A stretch of DNA of 64,000 bases from Bacillus sp. UNC41MFS5 (GCF_000686805.1 NZ_KK366017.1:1223183-1287182), one strand, 5' to 3'. Counted from the stretch's first letter, positions 8,467 to 17,483 are shown. A program made the numbers and translations. The notes: generated by a model from the sequence alone, not told the origin.

Positions 8467-8491
8467 AAAGGACTGAATTCATCAGTCCTTT
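8467..8491 (-). terminator. degV terminator
   Basis: AAAGGACTGA / TCAGTCCTTT around ATTCA; on the minus strand it is followed by TTCTAT after a T run, directly downstream of the DegV gene. Confidence 0.8.
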
Positions 8492-8497
8492 CCAACA

Positions 8498-9346
8498 TTA
8501 TTCGCAAACCCACGAAAGTCCAAGTGTTCCAACCCCCGTATGCACTCCCGCAACTGTAATCAACATCATTTTTTCCGTTTCAATCTCCGGGAATGTTTCG
8601 TTGACTAATTTCTCTAACGCAGTAGCTCGTTCGATATCGTTAGCATGAACAATAGCTGCCTTCCTAACAGTTTTTGTTTCCAAATCGGTTTTTAAATGAT
8701 TAATTAACCATGCGATTGCTTTCTTTTCAGTTCGAACTTTATCTTTTATCTTAGCGCTTCCATCTTCAATTGCTAAAATTGGTTTGATGTTAAATAGAGA
8801 GGCTAGAATTGCTTGTCCGCCAGATACTCTGCCGCTTTTTTTGAGTTGGTCCAAATTTGAGGGGACCAAATATAATCGGGTGTGGTCGCGTAATCCATTT
8901 AGTTTGGCGGTCACTTCGCTGATATCATGTCCTTGTTCTACTAGCTCGATCCCTTTTTTTATTAAAAATGAGAGAGGGTAGGAGCCAGTCAAGGAATCAA
9001 TAGGTACCAATTTGAAATCAGCCATTTCCGCTGCCATCACAGAGGTTTGAAATGTTCCGGACAGTAAGCTGGAGGCATGAATAGCGATTCCAAAATCATA
9101 GTTTTCCTTTAATTTTGTAAAAAGATTCACAAAATCACCAAGACCTGGCTGAGATGTTTGAAATTTCGAATCTTCCTTTTTCATTCGCTCGTAAAACTCT
9201 TTTTGAGTAATATCTATTGTTTCCTTGTAGGACTCTTGGTTAATGATAATATTTAGTGGAACAACGTGAATATTATTTTCCTCGATAAATTCATTGCTGA
9301 GAGAAGCCGTGGTGTCAGTGATCCACGCAATTTTTGCTTTGTTCAT
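8498..9346 (-). CDS. DegV family fatty-acid-binding protein
   Basis: Protein of 282 aa matching the DegV/FakB family in length and motifs: it opens with the strand IAWITDTTASLS, has TSQPGLGDF, a SSLLSGTFQT loop and ends in a GVHTGVGTLGL segment. Family members bind a single fatty acid and, as FakB, present it to the kinase FakA for incorporation into phospholipid. No FakA gene is nearby. The start ATG follows GAGGAA. Which fatty acid it binds is not predictable from sequence. Confidence 0.9.
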   Translation of the reverse strand: MNKAKIAWITDTTASLSNEFIEENNIHVVPLNIIINQESYKETIDITQKEFYERMKKEDSKFQTSQPGLGDFVNLFTKLKENYDFGIAIHASSLLSGTFQTSVMAAEMADFKLVPIDSLTGSYPLSFLIKKGIELVEQGHDISEVTAKLNGLRDHTRLYLVPSNLDQLKKSGRVSGGQAILASLFNIKPILAIEDGSAKIKDKVRTEKKAIAWLINHLKTDLETKTVRKAAIVHANDIERATALEKLVNETFPEIETEKMMLITVAGVHTGVGTLGLSWVCE

Positions 9347-9556
9347 CTAATTCCTCTTCCTCCAGTGAAAATCTCTTATTTAAGTATCCCTTACCTCAAT
9401 CGTTTTGGGTAAATATTAATGGAATTATTCTGTATTCTGAAAACTAGGTTTAACATTACAAGATGAAATATTAGACGACAAGTTATATATGTCATGTTAA
9501 AAAGTTAACACTTTGTGACAAAAATATATAGTTCAAATTATTCAAATATAGGAAAC

Positions 9557-9599
9557 TGTGATTTAAATCACTTAGTACACGTGTGAAATTTCATATAAT
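9557..9599 (+). promoter_or_regulatory. hmp promoter with FNR/CRP-type palindrome at -41.5
   Basis: TGTGATTTAAATCACT (9557-9572) fits TGTGA-N6-TCAC. A TATAAT is at 9594-9599, putting the predicted start near 9606 and the palindrome centre (9564.5) at about -41.5, the usual position for a class II activator. No good -35 is present, as expected for an activated promoter. An FNR-type activator is inferred. Confidence 0.65.
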
Positions 9600-9636
9600 C
9601 ACTATGGAAATAGTAATTACATAGGGAGTGTTATTC

Positions 9637-10851
9637 ATGTTGGAACAAAAAACAATTGAAATAATTAAATCTACTGTACCAGTATTAGAAAAACATGGTG
9701 AAGCCATTACCACTCGGTTTTACCAATTGATGTTTGGTAACCATCCTGAATTATTAAATATCTTTAATCATGCCAATCAAAAACAAGGTAGACAACAAAA
9801 AGCATTAGCCGGAACAGTTTATGCCGCTGCCATGTATATTGATAATCTGGAAGCCATTCTTCCGGTTGTAAAACAAATTGCCGAAAAGCATAGAAGCCTT
9901 GGAATTTTGCCGGAGCATTATCCGATTGTTGGTAAACATCTTTTGCTTGCGATAAAGGATGTGCTAGGTGATGCTGCAACTGACGACATTATCGATGCAT
10001 GGGCAGAAGCGTATAATGTCATTGCTGATGCATTTATCAGTATTGAGGCAGAATTATATGATGAAACAGAAAATCAGCAAGGAGGCTGGAGCGGCTTCCG
10101 CAACTTTATTGTTGACCGCAAAGTAGTTGAAAGTGACGTGATTACATCATTTTACTTAAAGCCTGAAAATAATAAGGCAATTGCTCATTTTACACCTGGT
10201 CAATATATAAGTATCAAATTAGAAATTGCTGGTGAGAAATTTACTCATATTCGTCAATACAGTCTATCAGATGCTCCAGGTAAGGGTTATTACCGAATCA
10301 GTGTGAAACGAGAAGCGGGTACTGAAAATCCAGATGGTATGGTGTCCAACTATTTACATGATGGTGTGAATCAAGGTGATATTTTAAAAGTTAGTGCTCC
10401 TGCAGGCGATTTTGTCTTAAATACTGAGAAAAATACTCCTGTCGTGTTACTTAGTGGCGGTGTTGGTTTAACACCAATGATGAGTATGTTAAAGACAGTT
10501 GTCGAGGTTCAACCAGAACGGAAGGTCACTTTTGTTCATGCCGCTGCAAATGGGAATGTCCATGCTTTAAGAGATGAAGTAGAGGAATTATCGAAATTAG
10601 ACAACTTCAATTCTTATTTCTTCTATGATTCACCTACAGAAGAGGACCGCGAAAATAATCGATTTGATGTAGAAGGATATGTAACTCGCGATTGGCTGCA
10701 AGAAAAAGTCAATGCAAAGGATGCAGATTTTTATTTCTGTGGACCTGTTCCATTTATGAAAGCAATTAACCGTTCATTAAAGGAAATGGGTGTAACCGAA
10801 GATCGAATTCACTTTGAATTTTTTGGACCGATGGGAAATCTAGAAGAATAG
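9637..10851 (+). CDS. hmp: Flavohaemoglobin (nitric oxide dioxygenase)
   Basis: Converts nitric oxide and oxygen to nitrate using NAD(P)H, in the cytoplasm. 404 aa, normal for Hmp. The globin domain (1-about 140) has the distal Tyr/Gln region (TTRFYQLMF) and proximal His in EKHRSLGI. The FAD domain contains [10 protein letters not shown], and the NAD domain has [15 protein letters not shown] and [14 protein letters not shown] 9628 lies within the ribosome site (AGGGAGTG), so ATG 9637 is chosen. The promoter carries an FNR-type site, suggesting induction under oxygen limitation. Confidence 0.96.
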   Translation: MLEQKTIEIIKSTVPVLEKHGEAITTRFYQLMFGNHPELLNIFNHANQKQGRQQKALAGTVYAAAMYIDNLEAILPVVKQIAEKHRSLGILPEHYPIVGKHLLLAIKDVLGDAATDDIIDAWAEAYNVIADAFISIEAELYDETENQQGGWSGFRNFIVDRKVVESDVITSFYLKPENNKAIAHFTPGQYISIKLEIAGEKFTHIRQYSLSDAPGKGYYRISVKREAGTENPDGMVSNYLHDGVNQGDILKVSAPAGDFVLNTEKNTPVVLLSGGVGLTPMMSMLKTVVEVQPERKVTFVHAAANGNVHALRDEVEELSKLDNFNSYFFYDSPTEEDRENNRFDVEGYVTRDWLQEKVNAKDADFYFCGPVPFMKAINRSLKEMGVTEDRIHFEFFGPMGNLEE

Positions 10852-10858
10852 TAATGAA

Positions 10859-10893
10859 AAAAAGCTGATTTCTGCTGGAAATCGGCTTTTTTT
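10859..10893 (+). terminator. hmp terminator
   Basis: AAGCTGATTTC / GGAAATCGGCTT stem with TGCT loop and a seven-T tract. Confidence 0.85.
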
Positions 10894-11035
10894 ATTGTTT
10901 TTGCAAACACTTTTTCTTAAATTCCAATGTATTCATGGAAAGCGATACTAGATTAGAGAAGAATGGATAAAATACCTGTATTGATTAATGACTATTAACT
11001 GAAATAAATCCAAAAGGAGAAAGGAGCTTTCATCA

Positions 11036-11644
11036 TTGCATTTTTTAACCACAATTATGAACGAGTATGGATACCTTGTCCTTTTTCTTTCAATCGCGCT
11101 AGGAATATTTGCGCTTCCAATCCCGATGGAAGCAGTGTTAACGTATGCAGGTTTTCTATCCTTTCTTGAACAACTCAATTGGTTTGGTAGTATTCTCTCC
11201 TCGGCATTAGGATGTACCTTAGGTATGCTGCTCTCCTATTTGGTGGGATTTAAACTCGGTATGCAATTTTTTGAAAAGCATGGCAAGCGACTTCATATAG
11301 AGTCAGAGCGTTTAGATGCCATTTCAAATTGGATGAGAAAATATGGAAATAAACTGTTAATCATCTCATTATTCATCCCCGTATTTAGACATTTCATCGG
11401 CTATTTTTCAGGAATCACTCGTGTTCCAATTAAGGTTTATACTTTATATACGGGAATCGGATCGACCCTTTGGGTTTCGAGTTTTATTTTTATAGGTAAA
11501 ATCCTCGGACCTCAATGGGATATATTTTTTGAAGCCATCAAGAGATACGTGATTCTAACAAGTATCGTCCTTTTTATTCTAATTGGAGTCGTATATTTGT
11601 TTAGGAAAATTAGGAATGTAGTTATGGAAACGGGAACCAAATAA
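11036..11644 (+). CDS. DedA-family membrane protein
   Basis: Integral membrane protein of 202 aa with the SNARE-associated/DedA fold: a FALPIPMEAVLTYAGF entry segment, GCTLGMLLSYLVGFKLG and FIPVFRHFIGYFSGITRVP, matching the conserved re-entrant motifs (F/YxRF/HxxP...G). Family members take part in lipid-carrier flipping and membrane homeostasis. The start is a TTG at 11036, nine bases after GGAG; the first ATG (11057) would shorten a helix lead-in. Monocistronic with a downstream terminator. Confidence 0.85.
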   Translation: MHFLTTIMNEYGYLVLFLSIALGIFALPIPMEAVLTYAGFLSFLEQLNWFGSILSSALGCTLGMLLSYLVGFKLGMQFFEKHGKRLHIESERLDAISNWMRKYGNKLLIISLFIPVFRHFIGYFSGITRVPIKVYTLYTGIGSTLWVSSFIFIGKILGPQWDIFFEAIKRYVILTSIVLFILIGVVYLFRKIRNVVMETGTK

Positions 11645-11654
11645 ATGAACAAAA

Positions 11655-11692
11655 CAAAGGAATTCTCTTTGAGGTTCCTTTATTTTTATTGT
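11655..11692 (+). terminator. Terminator after dedA
   Basis: AAAGGAA / TTCCTTT with TATTTTTATT downstream; imperfect but correctly placed. Confidence 0.6.
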
Positions 11693-11824
11693 GTAAGTAA
11701 TTATTAATGTTAACGATTATCAACACTTTGGAATTTTTCAGCAATTACAAGTATAGAAAGTTTGATTCATATCGCAACTATGATTAAATGAAAGATATAA
11801 ATGGCCAGAAAGGAAGTTATTTGC

Positions 11825-12598
11825 ATGAATAAGAATGTCATTCGTTCGATCACGGGCATAGCTGTGCTGTTTTGCCTCCTCTGGCTGGTCGGGCTTGGCT
11901 GGGCAGTTGGCGAGTATTATGCGGGAAAACCGGAGAAGGTTCCGGAAGTAAAGACCGTTTCCAAGGTAGAAAATAAAAAAGGATTAACCATCGTGGCCCT
12001 AGGTGATTCCTTAACTCGAGGGACTGGTGATGAGACTGGAAAGGGGTATGTCGGTGTCTTGGTCGATGAAATCAAGGGAAAAACAAAACGTCCAGTTCAA
12101 CTTACCAATCTCGGCATTAATGGCCAAAGGTCTGATTCTCTAAGGCAACAAATCCAGCAAACGGAAGTCGGCCGCCAAATTCAAAAAGCAGATATGGTGC
12201 TGGTAACGATTGGCGGGAACGACTTATTCCGTGGGGGCCAAGCATTAATGGATTTTGAAACAGAAGACATTGCTACCATTGAAAAGAAATACTTGGGCAA
12301 TTTAAAATTTGTTTTAAAACAAATACGTAAAAACAACCCAAATGCTAATGTGTTTTTCATTGGATTGTATAATCCGTTTATTGATTTAGATCAGGGAAAA
12401 GAAATGTCAAAGGTGGTACGTCAATGGAATTATGACAGTGCTGAAGTTAGTGCTTCTTTTCCAAAGATTGTATTTGTTCCTACCTTCGACTTGTTTGAGT
12501 TAAAGGTAAATGATTATTTATATTCAGACAAGTTTCATCCAAACTCAAAAGGGTATCGTTTAATTGCCGAACGAGTTGCCTCACTGCTCACCTGGTAA
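11825..12598 (+). CDS. SGNH/GDSL-family lipase/esterase, membrane anchored
   Basis: Extracytoplasmic hydrolase of 257 aa. A membrane/signal helix (about 8-26) precedes the SGNH core: block I GDSLTRG, the conserved Gly in NLGINGQRSD, block III GGND and the catalytic DKFHPNSKGY. It resembles the Bacillus YpmR group. The ATG at 11801 lacks a ribosome site; ATG 11825 follows AAAGGAAG by 8 bases. It is 13 bases from the ABC transporter ATPase gene, so the three genes 11825-14499 likely form one operon. The substrate (acyl ester or glycan acetyl) is unknown. Confidence 0.88.
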   Translation: MNKNVIRSITGIAVLFCLLWLVGLGWAVGEYYAGKPEKVPEVKTVSKVENKKGLTIVALGDSLTRGTGDETGKGYVGVLVDEIKGKTKRPVQLTNLGINGQRSDSLRQQIQQTEVGRQIQKADMVLVTIGGNDLFRGGQALMDFETEDIATIEKKYLGNLKFVLKQIRKNNPNANVFFIGLYNPFIDLDQGKEMSKVVRQWNYDSAEVSASFPKIVFVPTFDLFELKVNDYLYSDKFHPNSKGYRLIAERVASLLTW

Positions 12599-12611
12599 GG
12601 AGGGGAAATCG

Positions 12612-13526
12612 ATGGAGAAAAAAATTACATTAGCAGTTAAAGATTTAAAAAAGGTGATTGGAAAAAAGGAAATCATTAAAGGATTGACTTTTGATCTACG
12701 AGAAGGAGAGGTATTTGGTTTTTTAGGACCAAATGGAGCAGGAAAAACAACAACCATCCGCATGCTTGTCGGATTAATCAAACCTACATCTGGCAGCATT
12801 CATATTTGTGGCTCTAATATTGAAGGGGATTTTCAGGAAGCAATGACCAACCTCGGCTGTATTGTGGAAAACCCAGAATTATATCCCTATTTGTCTGGCT
12901 ATAATAATCTTCTTCATTTTGCCAGAATGATCGAAGGGATTGGAGAAGAACGGATTAAAGAAGTTACCGAACTTGTAGGGTTAACAGAGAGAATTCATGA
13001 TAAAGTAAAAACCTATTCCTTAGGGATGCGACAACGTCTTGGTATTGCTCAAGCATTATTGGGTAAGCCAAAAGTGTTGATCCTTGATGAGCCGACCAAC
13101 GGCTTGGATCCGGCAGGAATTCGGGAAATGCGCCAATTTATTCGTTATCTTGCAGAGGAAGAAGGTTTAAGTGTTTTAGTTTCAAGCCATCTTTTAAGTG
13201 AAATCCAACTTTTATGTGATCGAGTCGCAATCATTTCCAAAGGGACAATCATCCGAACGGATACGGTCCAACAATTGCTTTCCAATCGTGAACGAGTGAT
13301 TTGGCATATACAACCACTTGATGGGGGAAGGGAAGTATTACGTTCTCTAACAAATATTGAAGAAACAGATGATGGTACTATTTTGACGGAATTTAATGAA
13401 CAAAAGATTCCTCTATGGAATAAACAATTGGTTGAAGCCGGTGTTTCCGTGATAGAAATGAATCGAAAAATGCCAGTACTGGAAGATTTATTCCTCGAAC
13501 TAACCGGGGGTGACATGATTGAATAA
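12612..13526 (+). CDS. ABC transporter ATP-binding protein (ABC-2 exporter type)
   Basis: ATPase of 304 aa: Walker A GPNGAGKTT (about 42-50), signature LGMRQRLG, Walker B VLILDEPTNGLDP, and H-loop SSHLLSE. The C-terminal extension after about 220 is typical of BcrA/CcmA-like exporters. ATG 12612 follows AAGGAGGGG. It overlaps the permease gene by 8 bases. The substrate is unknown; members of this group export antibiotics, lipids or peptides. Confidence 0.92.
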   Translation: MEKKITLAVKDLKKVIGKKEIIKGLTFDLREGEVFGFLGPNGAGKTTTIRMLVGLIKPTSGSIHICGSNIEGDFQEAMTNLGCIVENPELYPYLSGYNNLLHFARMIEGIGEERIKEVTELVGLTERIHDKVKTYSLGMRQRLGIAQALLGKPKVLILDEPTNGLDPAGIREMRQFIRYLAEEEGLSVLVSSHLLSEIQLLCDRVAIISKGTIIRTDTVQQLLSNRERVIWHIQPLDGGREVLRSLTNIEETDDGTILTEFNEQKIPLWNKQLVEAGVSVIEMNRKMPVLEDLFLELTGGDMIE

Positions 13527-14499
13527 ATTAATTCAGAATGAAATGATGAAACTGATTGCCAAGAAACGGCTCATTGTTATTGCTATCATTATTGGCGTTC
13601 TTGTCATGTTATTTACATATGCACAATATAAACAAGTCCAAACACAACGTGAAAAACTAGGAACCAGTGATTGGCGAACAATATTACAACAGCAGATAGT
13701 TGATACGACGAATCGTTTAAGCAGCAGTCGAATTACAGATGAATGGAAAAAACAGTTGCAAATCTCTCTCCAGCAGCAACAATATTATCTCGACCATGAT
13801 ATCAATCCATCTGAGCCAGGTGCCCCAACGTTTATGAGAATCTTCCTGGAAAACTCGATTGATCTGTTTATTCCTTTAATGGTTATGGTTATAGCCAGTG
13901 ATTTGGTCTCGTCTGAACATAGCTTAGGATCGATCAAGCTACTGTTGACAAGGCCCGTCAAGAGGTGGAAGGTGCTCTTGAGTAAATATTTTACCCTGTG
14001 TTTAGCCATTTCCTTAATTATTGCGATTGCAGGGATTCTTTCCTATTTAATATCCGGTCTGGTCTTTGGTTACAAGGGGTGGGGGGCACCAATCTTGACT
14101 GGATTTAATGTGACTGAGACAGGATTAAATACGTCAGAAGTCAAATTGATGGGTCAGTGGAAATTTTTGTTAATGGACTTTGGACTAGTCTGGTTTGTAT
14201 CCATTGTTGTTGGTACGCTTTCCTTTATGCTGTCAGTATTGATTCGTAGTACCGCAGCTGGAATGGGTGTGATGCTTGCCTCATTAATCTCAGGAGCAAT
14301 CTTAACAAACATGGTGTCCTCGTGGGAATCCGCCAAGTACTTTTTTATGGTCAATTTGCGGTTAACTGATTATATGAAAGGAACAGCACCACCGATAGAA
14401 GGAATGAACCTATCTTTCTCCATCCAAGTCCTCTTCGCTTGGTGGGCAGTAGCAATATTCGTTTCATTCTTTGTCTTTACCAAAAGAGATGTATATTAA
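13519..14499 (+). CDS. ABC-2 type permease
   Basis: Membrane partner of the preceding ATPase, 326 aa. One N-terminal helix (about 18-36) is followed by a large extracytoplasmic loop rich in Gln (about 40-110) and five further helices; the SSEHSLGSIKLLLTRPVKRW segment is the family hallmark contacting the ATPase. The start is a TTG at 13519 within the ATPase stop region, preceded by GGGGGTGAC. Translationally coupled. Confidence 0.9.
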   Translation: MNKLIQNEMMKLIAKKRLIVIAIIIGVLVMLFTYAQYKQVQTQREKLGTSDWRTILQQQIVDTTNRLSSSRITDEWKKQLQISLQQQQYYLDHDINPSEPGAPTFMRIFLENSIDLFIPLMVMVIASDLVSSEHSLGSIKLLLTRPVKRWKVLLSKYFTLCLAISLIIAIAGILSYLISGLVFGYKGWGAPILTGFNVTETGLNTSEVKLMGQWKFLLMDFGLVWFVSIVVGTLSFMLSVLIRSTAAGMGVMLASLISGAILTNMVSSWESAKYFFMVNLRLTDYMKGTAPPIEGMNLSFSIQVLFAWWAVAIFVSFFVFTKRDVY

Positions 14500-14581
14500 A
14501 ATGATGAAATTTCGAACTTGAAAGAAAATTATAAAATTAATAAAATATGAGAGAGGAGAATTGTCAAACGGAGGAGTGTCT

Positions 14582-14950
14582 ATGTCATTTGCAATAAAAA
14601 GGATCGATCATATCCAACTTGCTGCCCCTAAGGGGTGTGAAGAAGCCGCAAGGGAATTTTTTGGTGGAATACTAGGGTTAATTGAAGTGGAAAAGCCTGC
14701 AGAATTAAAGAAACGAGGCGGTGCTTGGTTCGAATTTGGGACTTTTCAACTTCACATCGGAGTAGAAGAACCGTTTTCACCAGCGAAAAAAGCACATCCT
14801 GCCTTAATTGTAGAAAATATCGAAGAATTAAAAGTTCATCTACGTGAAAAGGGTGTTACATTTACAGAAGACGATTTACTTCCAGGGGCGAACAGAATTC
14901 ACCTCCATGACCCCTTCGGTAATCGTCTTGAGATCTTAGAATGGGATTAG
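14582..14950 (+). CDS. VOC-superfamily (glyoxalase-fold) protein
   Basis: Small metal-dependent fold of 122 aa. Paired beta-alpha-beta-beta-beta modules show candidate metal ligands in IDHIQLAAP (His), FQLHIGVEE (His) and LEILEWD (Glu). TTG 14561 is possible, but GGAGGAG sits 6 bases before ATG 14582. The family includes glyoxalases, dioxygenases and fosfomycin-resistance enzymes; the specific reaction is not predictable. Single gene. Confidence 0.85.
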   Translation: MSFAIKRIDHIQLAAPKGCEEAAREFFGGILGLIEVEKPAELKKRGGAWFEFGTFQLHIGVEEPFSPAKKAHPALIVENIEELKVHLREKGVTFTEDDLLPGANRIHLHDPFGNRLEILEWD

Positions 14951-14971
14951 GAAAGGCCTTTAAATAATAAA

Positions 14972-15007
14972 AAACAGCCCCCTCCAAACTATGGAATGGG
15001 GCTGTTT
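14972..15007. terminator. Terminator after the VOC gene
   Basis: AAACAGCCCC / GGGGCTGTTT, 10-bp perfect stem with a 16-base loop. A-rich before and T-rich after, so it may act on both strands. Confidence 0.7.
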
Positions 15008-15118
15008 GCCTTGAATTGGGGGATTGAAGGCATAATTACATAGGGATATTCTATTCAAATTCCAGAAAGGGGGGACCTTCTGGAAGGGAAACAAGCATAA
15101 AGTAATATCAATTATAAA

Positions 15119-16342
15119 TTATTGTTTCGCAGTAATTTTCACAGGTTCACTGCTTACTCCAAAGTGCTGTTTTATGATTAATGAAGGACCGCCAAGATTA
15201 AACAGATAACGGGCTTCAATGACTAGTTTCATAAATGCTCCTATTAAACCAGATAAACTTACATTCCCTACTTTGCCGACTCCGGCAGATAGTCCAATCG
15301 AAGCAACAGAGCCTTTGTGATGATATTCAAAAGCAGATAAAGATTCACCACGCAGGGAGGCAACGATGTTTTTGGCGCATACTGGTGCTTGTTGCAAAGC
15401 CACTTGTGCAGTAGGTGCCAAGGCGGTGTTATCATCCTTCATGAATAATGAGCAGTCACCAATACTAAAAACATTATTCGTGTTCTTCACACGGAGAAAT
15501 GGGTCGACAGCGAGTTTGCCTTTTTCAATTGGTAACCCCCATTTATGAACAATGGTGTTACCTTGTACGCCGCAGGACCATACTAATGTTTTGGTTGGGA
15601 CTTCGAGTTCATTTTCAAGGATTACTTTATCAGGTGTACATCCAAGGATTTTTGTTGATGTAATCAACTTAATTTTTAGCTTTTCTAAGACTTCTGTCGT
15701 ATATTGGACAGATTGCTTTGGAAAAAAAGGAATAACAGACGGAGCTGCCTCAATACCGATAATTTTTACTTTCTCAAATGGAACATTGTGTTCCTTACAT
15801 AGTTTAGGTAAACCATCAGCCAGTTCTCCAAGCAATTCGATTCCTGTAAAGCCTCCACCCGCAACCACAAAAGTTAAACGGGAAGGGTCCAGATCTTCCT
15901 TATAAAGGTTGAGCTGTTTGATGATATGATGATAAATCGCTTTAGAGCTCCTGAAACTGCGAATTTCAAAAGCATGCTCTTTAATGCCGGGAATGCCAAA
16001 CGTTTGCCCTTCAAATCCTAATGCTATTAATAAATAGTCATATTTGACTGTTTCTCCGCCTTCAAGGTGTACTTTTTGGTTCGAAGTATCAACATTGGTT
16101 ACAGTAGCTTTTAAAAAGTGAGTTTTGCTGAGGTCGATTAGTGCGGGTATAGACATAGCAATTTGACGATCTGAAGCAGTGCCAACACCTGTTTTATGAA
16201 GCTGTGTTGTAATATAATGATACCCGTGTTTATTAATTAACGTAACATCTGCTTCACCAGATTTAAGTAGTTTCTCTAATTTCTTGCTTGTGATGATGCC
16301 ACCGTATCCTCCACCTAGGATCACTATTTTTGGTTTGTTCAT
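15119..16342 (-). CDS. ndh: Type II NADH dehydrogenase (non-proton-pumping)
   Basis: Membrane-associated flavoprotein oxidising NADH and reducing quinone. 407 aa; FAD-binding GGGYGGIITSKKL at the N-terminus, YDYLLIALG, a second NAD-binding motif VAGGGFTGIELLGEL (about 160-174), the FSIGDCS FAD loop (about 297) and a C-terminal amphipathic segment. The start ATG follows AGGAGTGGG. The upstream region carries two Rex-type operators, as is known for Bacillus ndh, which supports Ndh over other NDH-2 relatives (YumB, YutJ). Rex would repress when the NADH/NAD ratio is high (family knowledge). Confidence 0.9.
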   Translation of the reverse strand: MNKPKIVILGGGYGGIITSKKLEKLLKSGEADVTLINKHGYHYITTQLHKTGVGTASDRQIAMSIPALIDLSKTHFLKATVTNVDTSNQKVHLEGGETVKYDYLLIALGFEGQTFGIPGIKEHAFEIRSFRSSKAIYHHIIKQLNLYKEDLDPSRLTFVVAGGGFTGIELLGELADGLPKLCKEHNVPFEKVKIIGIEAAPSVIPFFPKQSVQYTTEVLEKLKIKLITSTKILGCTPDKVILENELEVPTKTLVWSCGVQGNTIVHKWGLPIEKGKLAVDPFLRVKNTNNVFSIGDCSLFMKDDNTALAPTAQVALQQAPVCAKNIVASLRGESLSAFEYHHKGSVASIGLSAGVGKVGNVSLSGLIGAFMKLVIEARYLFNLGGPSLIIKQHFGVSSEPVKITAKQ

Positions 16343-16375
16343 AACTTCCCACTCCTAACTTCTCTCTATAATTTA

Positions 16376-16393
16376 TTGTGAATAATTTCACAT
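16376..16393. promoter_or_regulatory. Rex-type operator, promoter-proximal, of ndh
   Basis: TTGTGAATAATTTCACAT matches TTGTGAA-N4-TTCACAA at 13 of 14 positions. It lies 34 bases upstream of the ndh start codon. Confidence 0.8.
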
Positions 16394-16433
16394 ATGTATT
16401 TTAAAAAAATAAAACTGCAAGTTTTAATAAAAA

Positions 16434-16451
16434 TTGTGAAATGTTTCACAA
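16434..16451. promoter_or_regulatory. Rex-type operator, distal, perfect palindrome
   Basis: TTGTGAAATGTTTCACAA matches the Rex consensus at 14 of 14 positions. Its centre is 58 bp from the proximal site. Confidence 0.85.
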
Positions 16452-16605
16452 ATATTCTATTCATAGAATAATCTACTTAAAATAATTTCTCAAGAGCTTC
16501 TTTACTAAAAATTTGTCAAATTGGTAAATTTTTTTTCGATTATTGGGAATGATAATTTCGTACCAGAGATGAATGTACTAAATACCTATGTGGAAGGAGA
16601 TACTT

Positions 16606-17169
16606 ATGAAGTTTAAATTGTTACTTTTATCATTAGGCTTATTAATGGCAGTGCCTGGAATGGCAGCTGCTGCCCCAGCCACACCAGATACCTCCAATGG
16701 CGAACAGAGGGAAAAAGCCCCTTGTAATTGTGGAGAGAACGGGCATCACCAAATGAACCATAGAGATTGGCAAGCAAAGATGGAAGAAAGACAGAAAATG
16801 CTTCTTTCTTGGGTAGATCAGTATACACCAGAGAAAAAAGCAGAATGGACGGCAGTCCTTGCTGAGAAGAAAACACTAAGGAACCAATGGATGAGTCCTG
16901 AGAATGCAGCCAAACGTGAGCAATGGAAAAAAGAAAAAATGGGAAAAATTGTAGAACTAAAAAAACAATTGGATGCTGGAAAGATAACAAAAGAAGAATT
17001 TTTTAAACAAGCACATGGCGGAAAAGAAATGTCCCATTGGAAAACGTTCCATGAACTAAAGATGGCAGTTGAAAAGAAGGATAACAAACAAGCAGCATTA
17101 CTTCTAAATCAATTGTTAGCACAAAGTAAACAACATAATGAAAAAATCAAGGAATTATTAAAAAAGTAA
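16606..17169 (+). CDS. Secreted His/Cys-containing helical protein with SHOCT-like segment
   Basis: Protein of 187 aa with a clear signal peptide (hydrophobic 5-22, AAA-AP cleavage region). The mature N-terminus has CNCGENGHHQMNHRDW, a possible metal-binding patch, followed by a Lys/Glu/Trp-rich helical region. The segment VELKKQLDAGKITKEEFFKQ resembles the short SHOCT module. ATG 16606 follows GGAAGGAG; the ATG at 16588 precedes this site. No family assigned; a periplasmic-type metal-binding or stress protein is one possibility (inference). It is divergent from ndh. Confidence 0.7.
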   Translation: MKFKLLLLSLGLLMAVPGMAAAAPATPDTSNGEQREKAPCNCGENGHHQMNHRDWQAKMEERQKMLLSWVDQYTPEKKAEWTAVLAEKKTLRNQWMSPENAAKREQWKKEKMGKIVELKKQLDAGKITKEEFFKQAHGGKEMSHWKTFHELKMAVEKKDNKQAALLLNQLLAQSKQHNEKIKELLKK

Positions 17170-17183
17170 TAAGAATCAGTCAA

Positions 17184-17217
17184 AAAACTAATTCAAGCAG
17201 AATTAGTTTTTTATTTT
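17184..17217 (+). terminator. Terminator
   Basis: AAAACTAATTC / GAATTAGTTTT with AAGCA loop, then TTATTTTTTT. Confidence 0.85.
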
Positions 17218-17311
17218 TTTCTCATTGGGAACAGATTGTAAATAATTTCAGTTGCTAAAATGGATTAATAAAGGGAACATTTAAGAATGACAATCAATGA
17301 GGAGGTTTAAA

Positions 17312-17428
17312 ATGAAAAGAAAAAATTTAATGATGACTACCGTTGCACTTGGCGCAGCATATTTATTCCGAAATCCAAAATCCAGGAAAAAATTAATGAA
17401 TCAAGTTCAATCGTTTACTAAAAAATAA
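17312..17428 (+). CDS. Small basic protein with hydrophobic N-terminus (38 aa)
   Basis: A 38-codon frame with an ideal AGGAGG at 17300-17305, 6 bases before ATG 17312. The product begins MKRKNLMMTTVALGAAYLF and ends in a Lys-rich tail (RKKLMNQVQSFTKK). Short basic proteins with a small hydrophobic helix are common in Bacillus and often unannotated. Function unknown. It is framed by its own terminator. Confidence 0.65.
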   Translation: MKRKNLMMTTVALGAAYLFRNPKSRKKLMNQVQSFTKK

Positions 17429-17434
17429 TATCAA

Positions 17435-17470
17435 AAAACATCCCCATCAAGTGATTGAAGGGGATGTTTT
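17435..17470. terminator. Bidirectional terminator
   Basis: AAAACATCCCC / GGGGATGTTTT, perfect 11-bp stem between the convergent small gene and tatA. Confidence 0.85.
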
Positions 17471-17483
17471 CTGGAGTTAAGGT

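Noticed and set aside
9480..9636. NsrR or ResD box in the hmp promoter
   Set aside because: No stretch matched a known consensus well enough; only the FNR-type palindrome was clear.
13145..13516. Long minus-strand open frame inside the ABC ATPase gene
   Set aside because: It is antisense to well-conserved ABC ATPase motifs; the frame is a by-product of codon use.
15062..15082. CCAGAA...TTCTGG hairpin after ndh as a terminator
   Set aside because: The stem is present, but no T tract follows on the minus strand, so termination is not supported.
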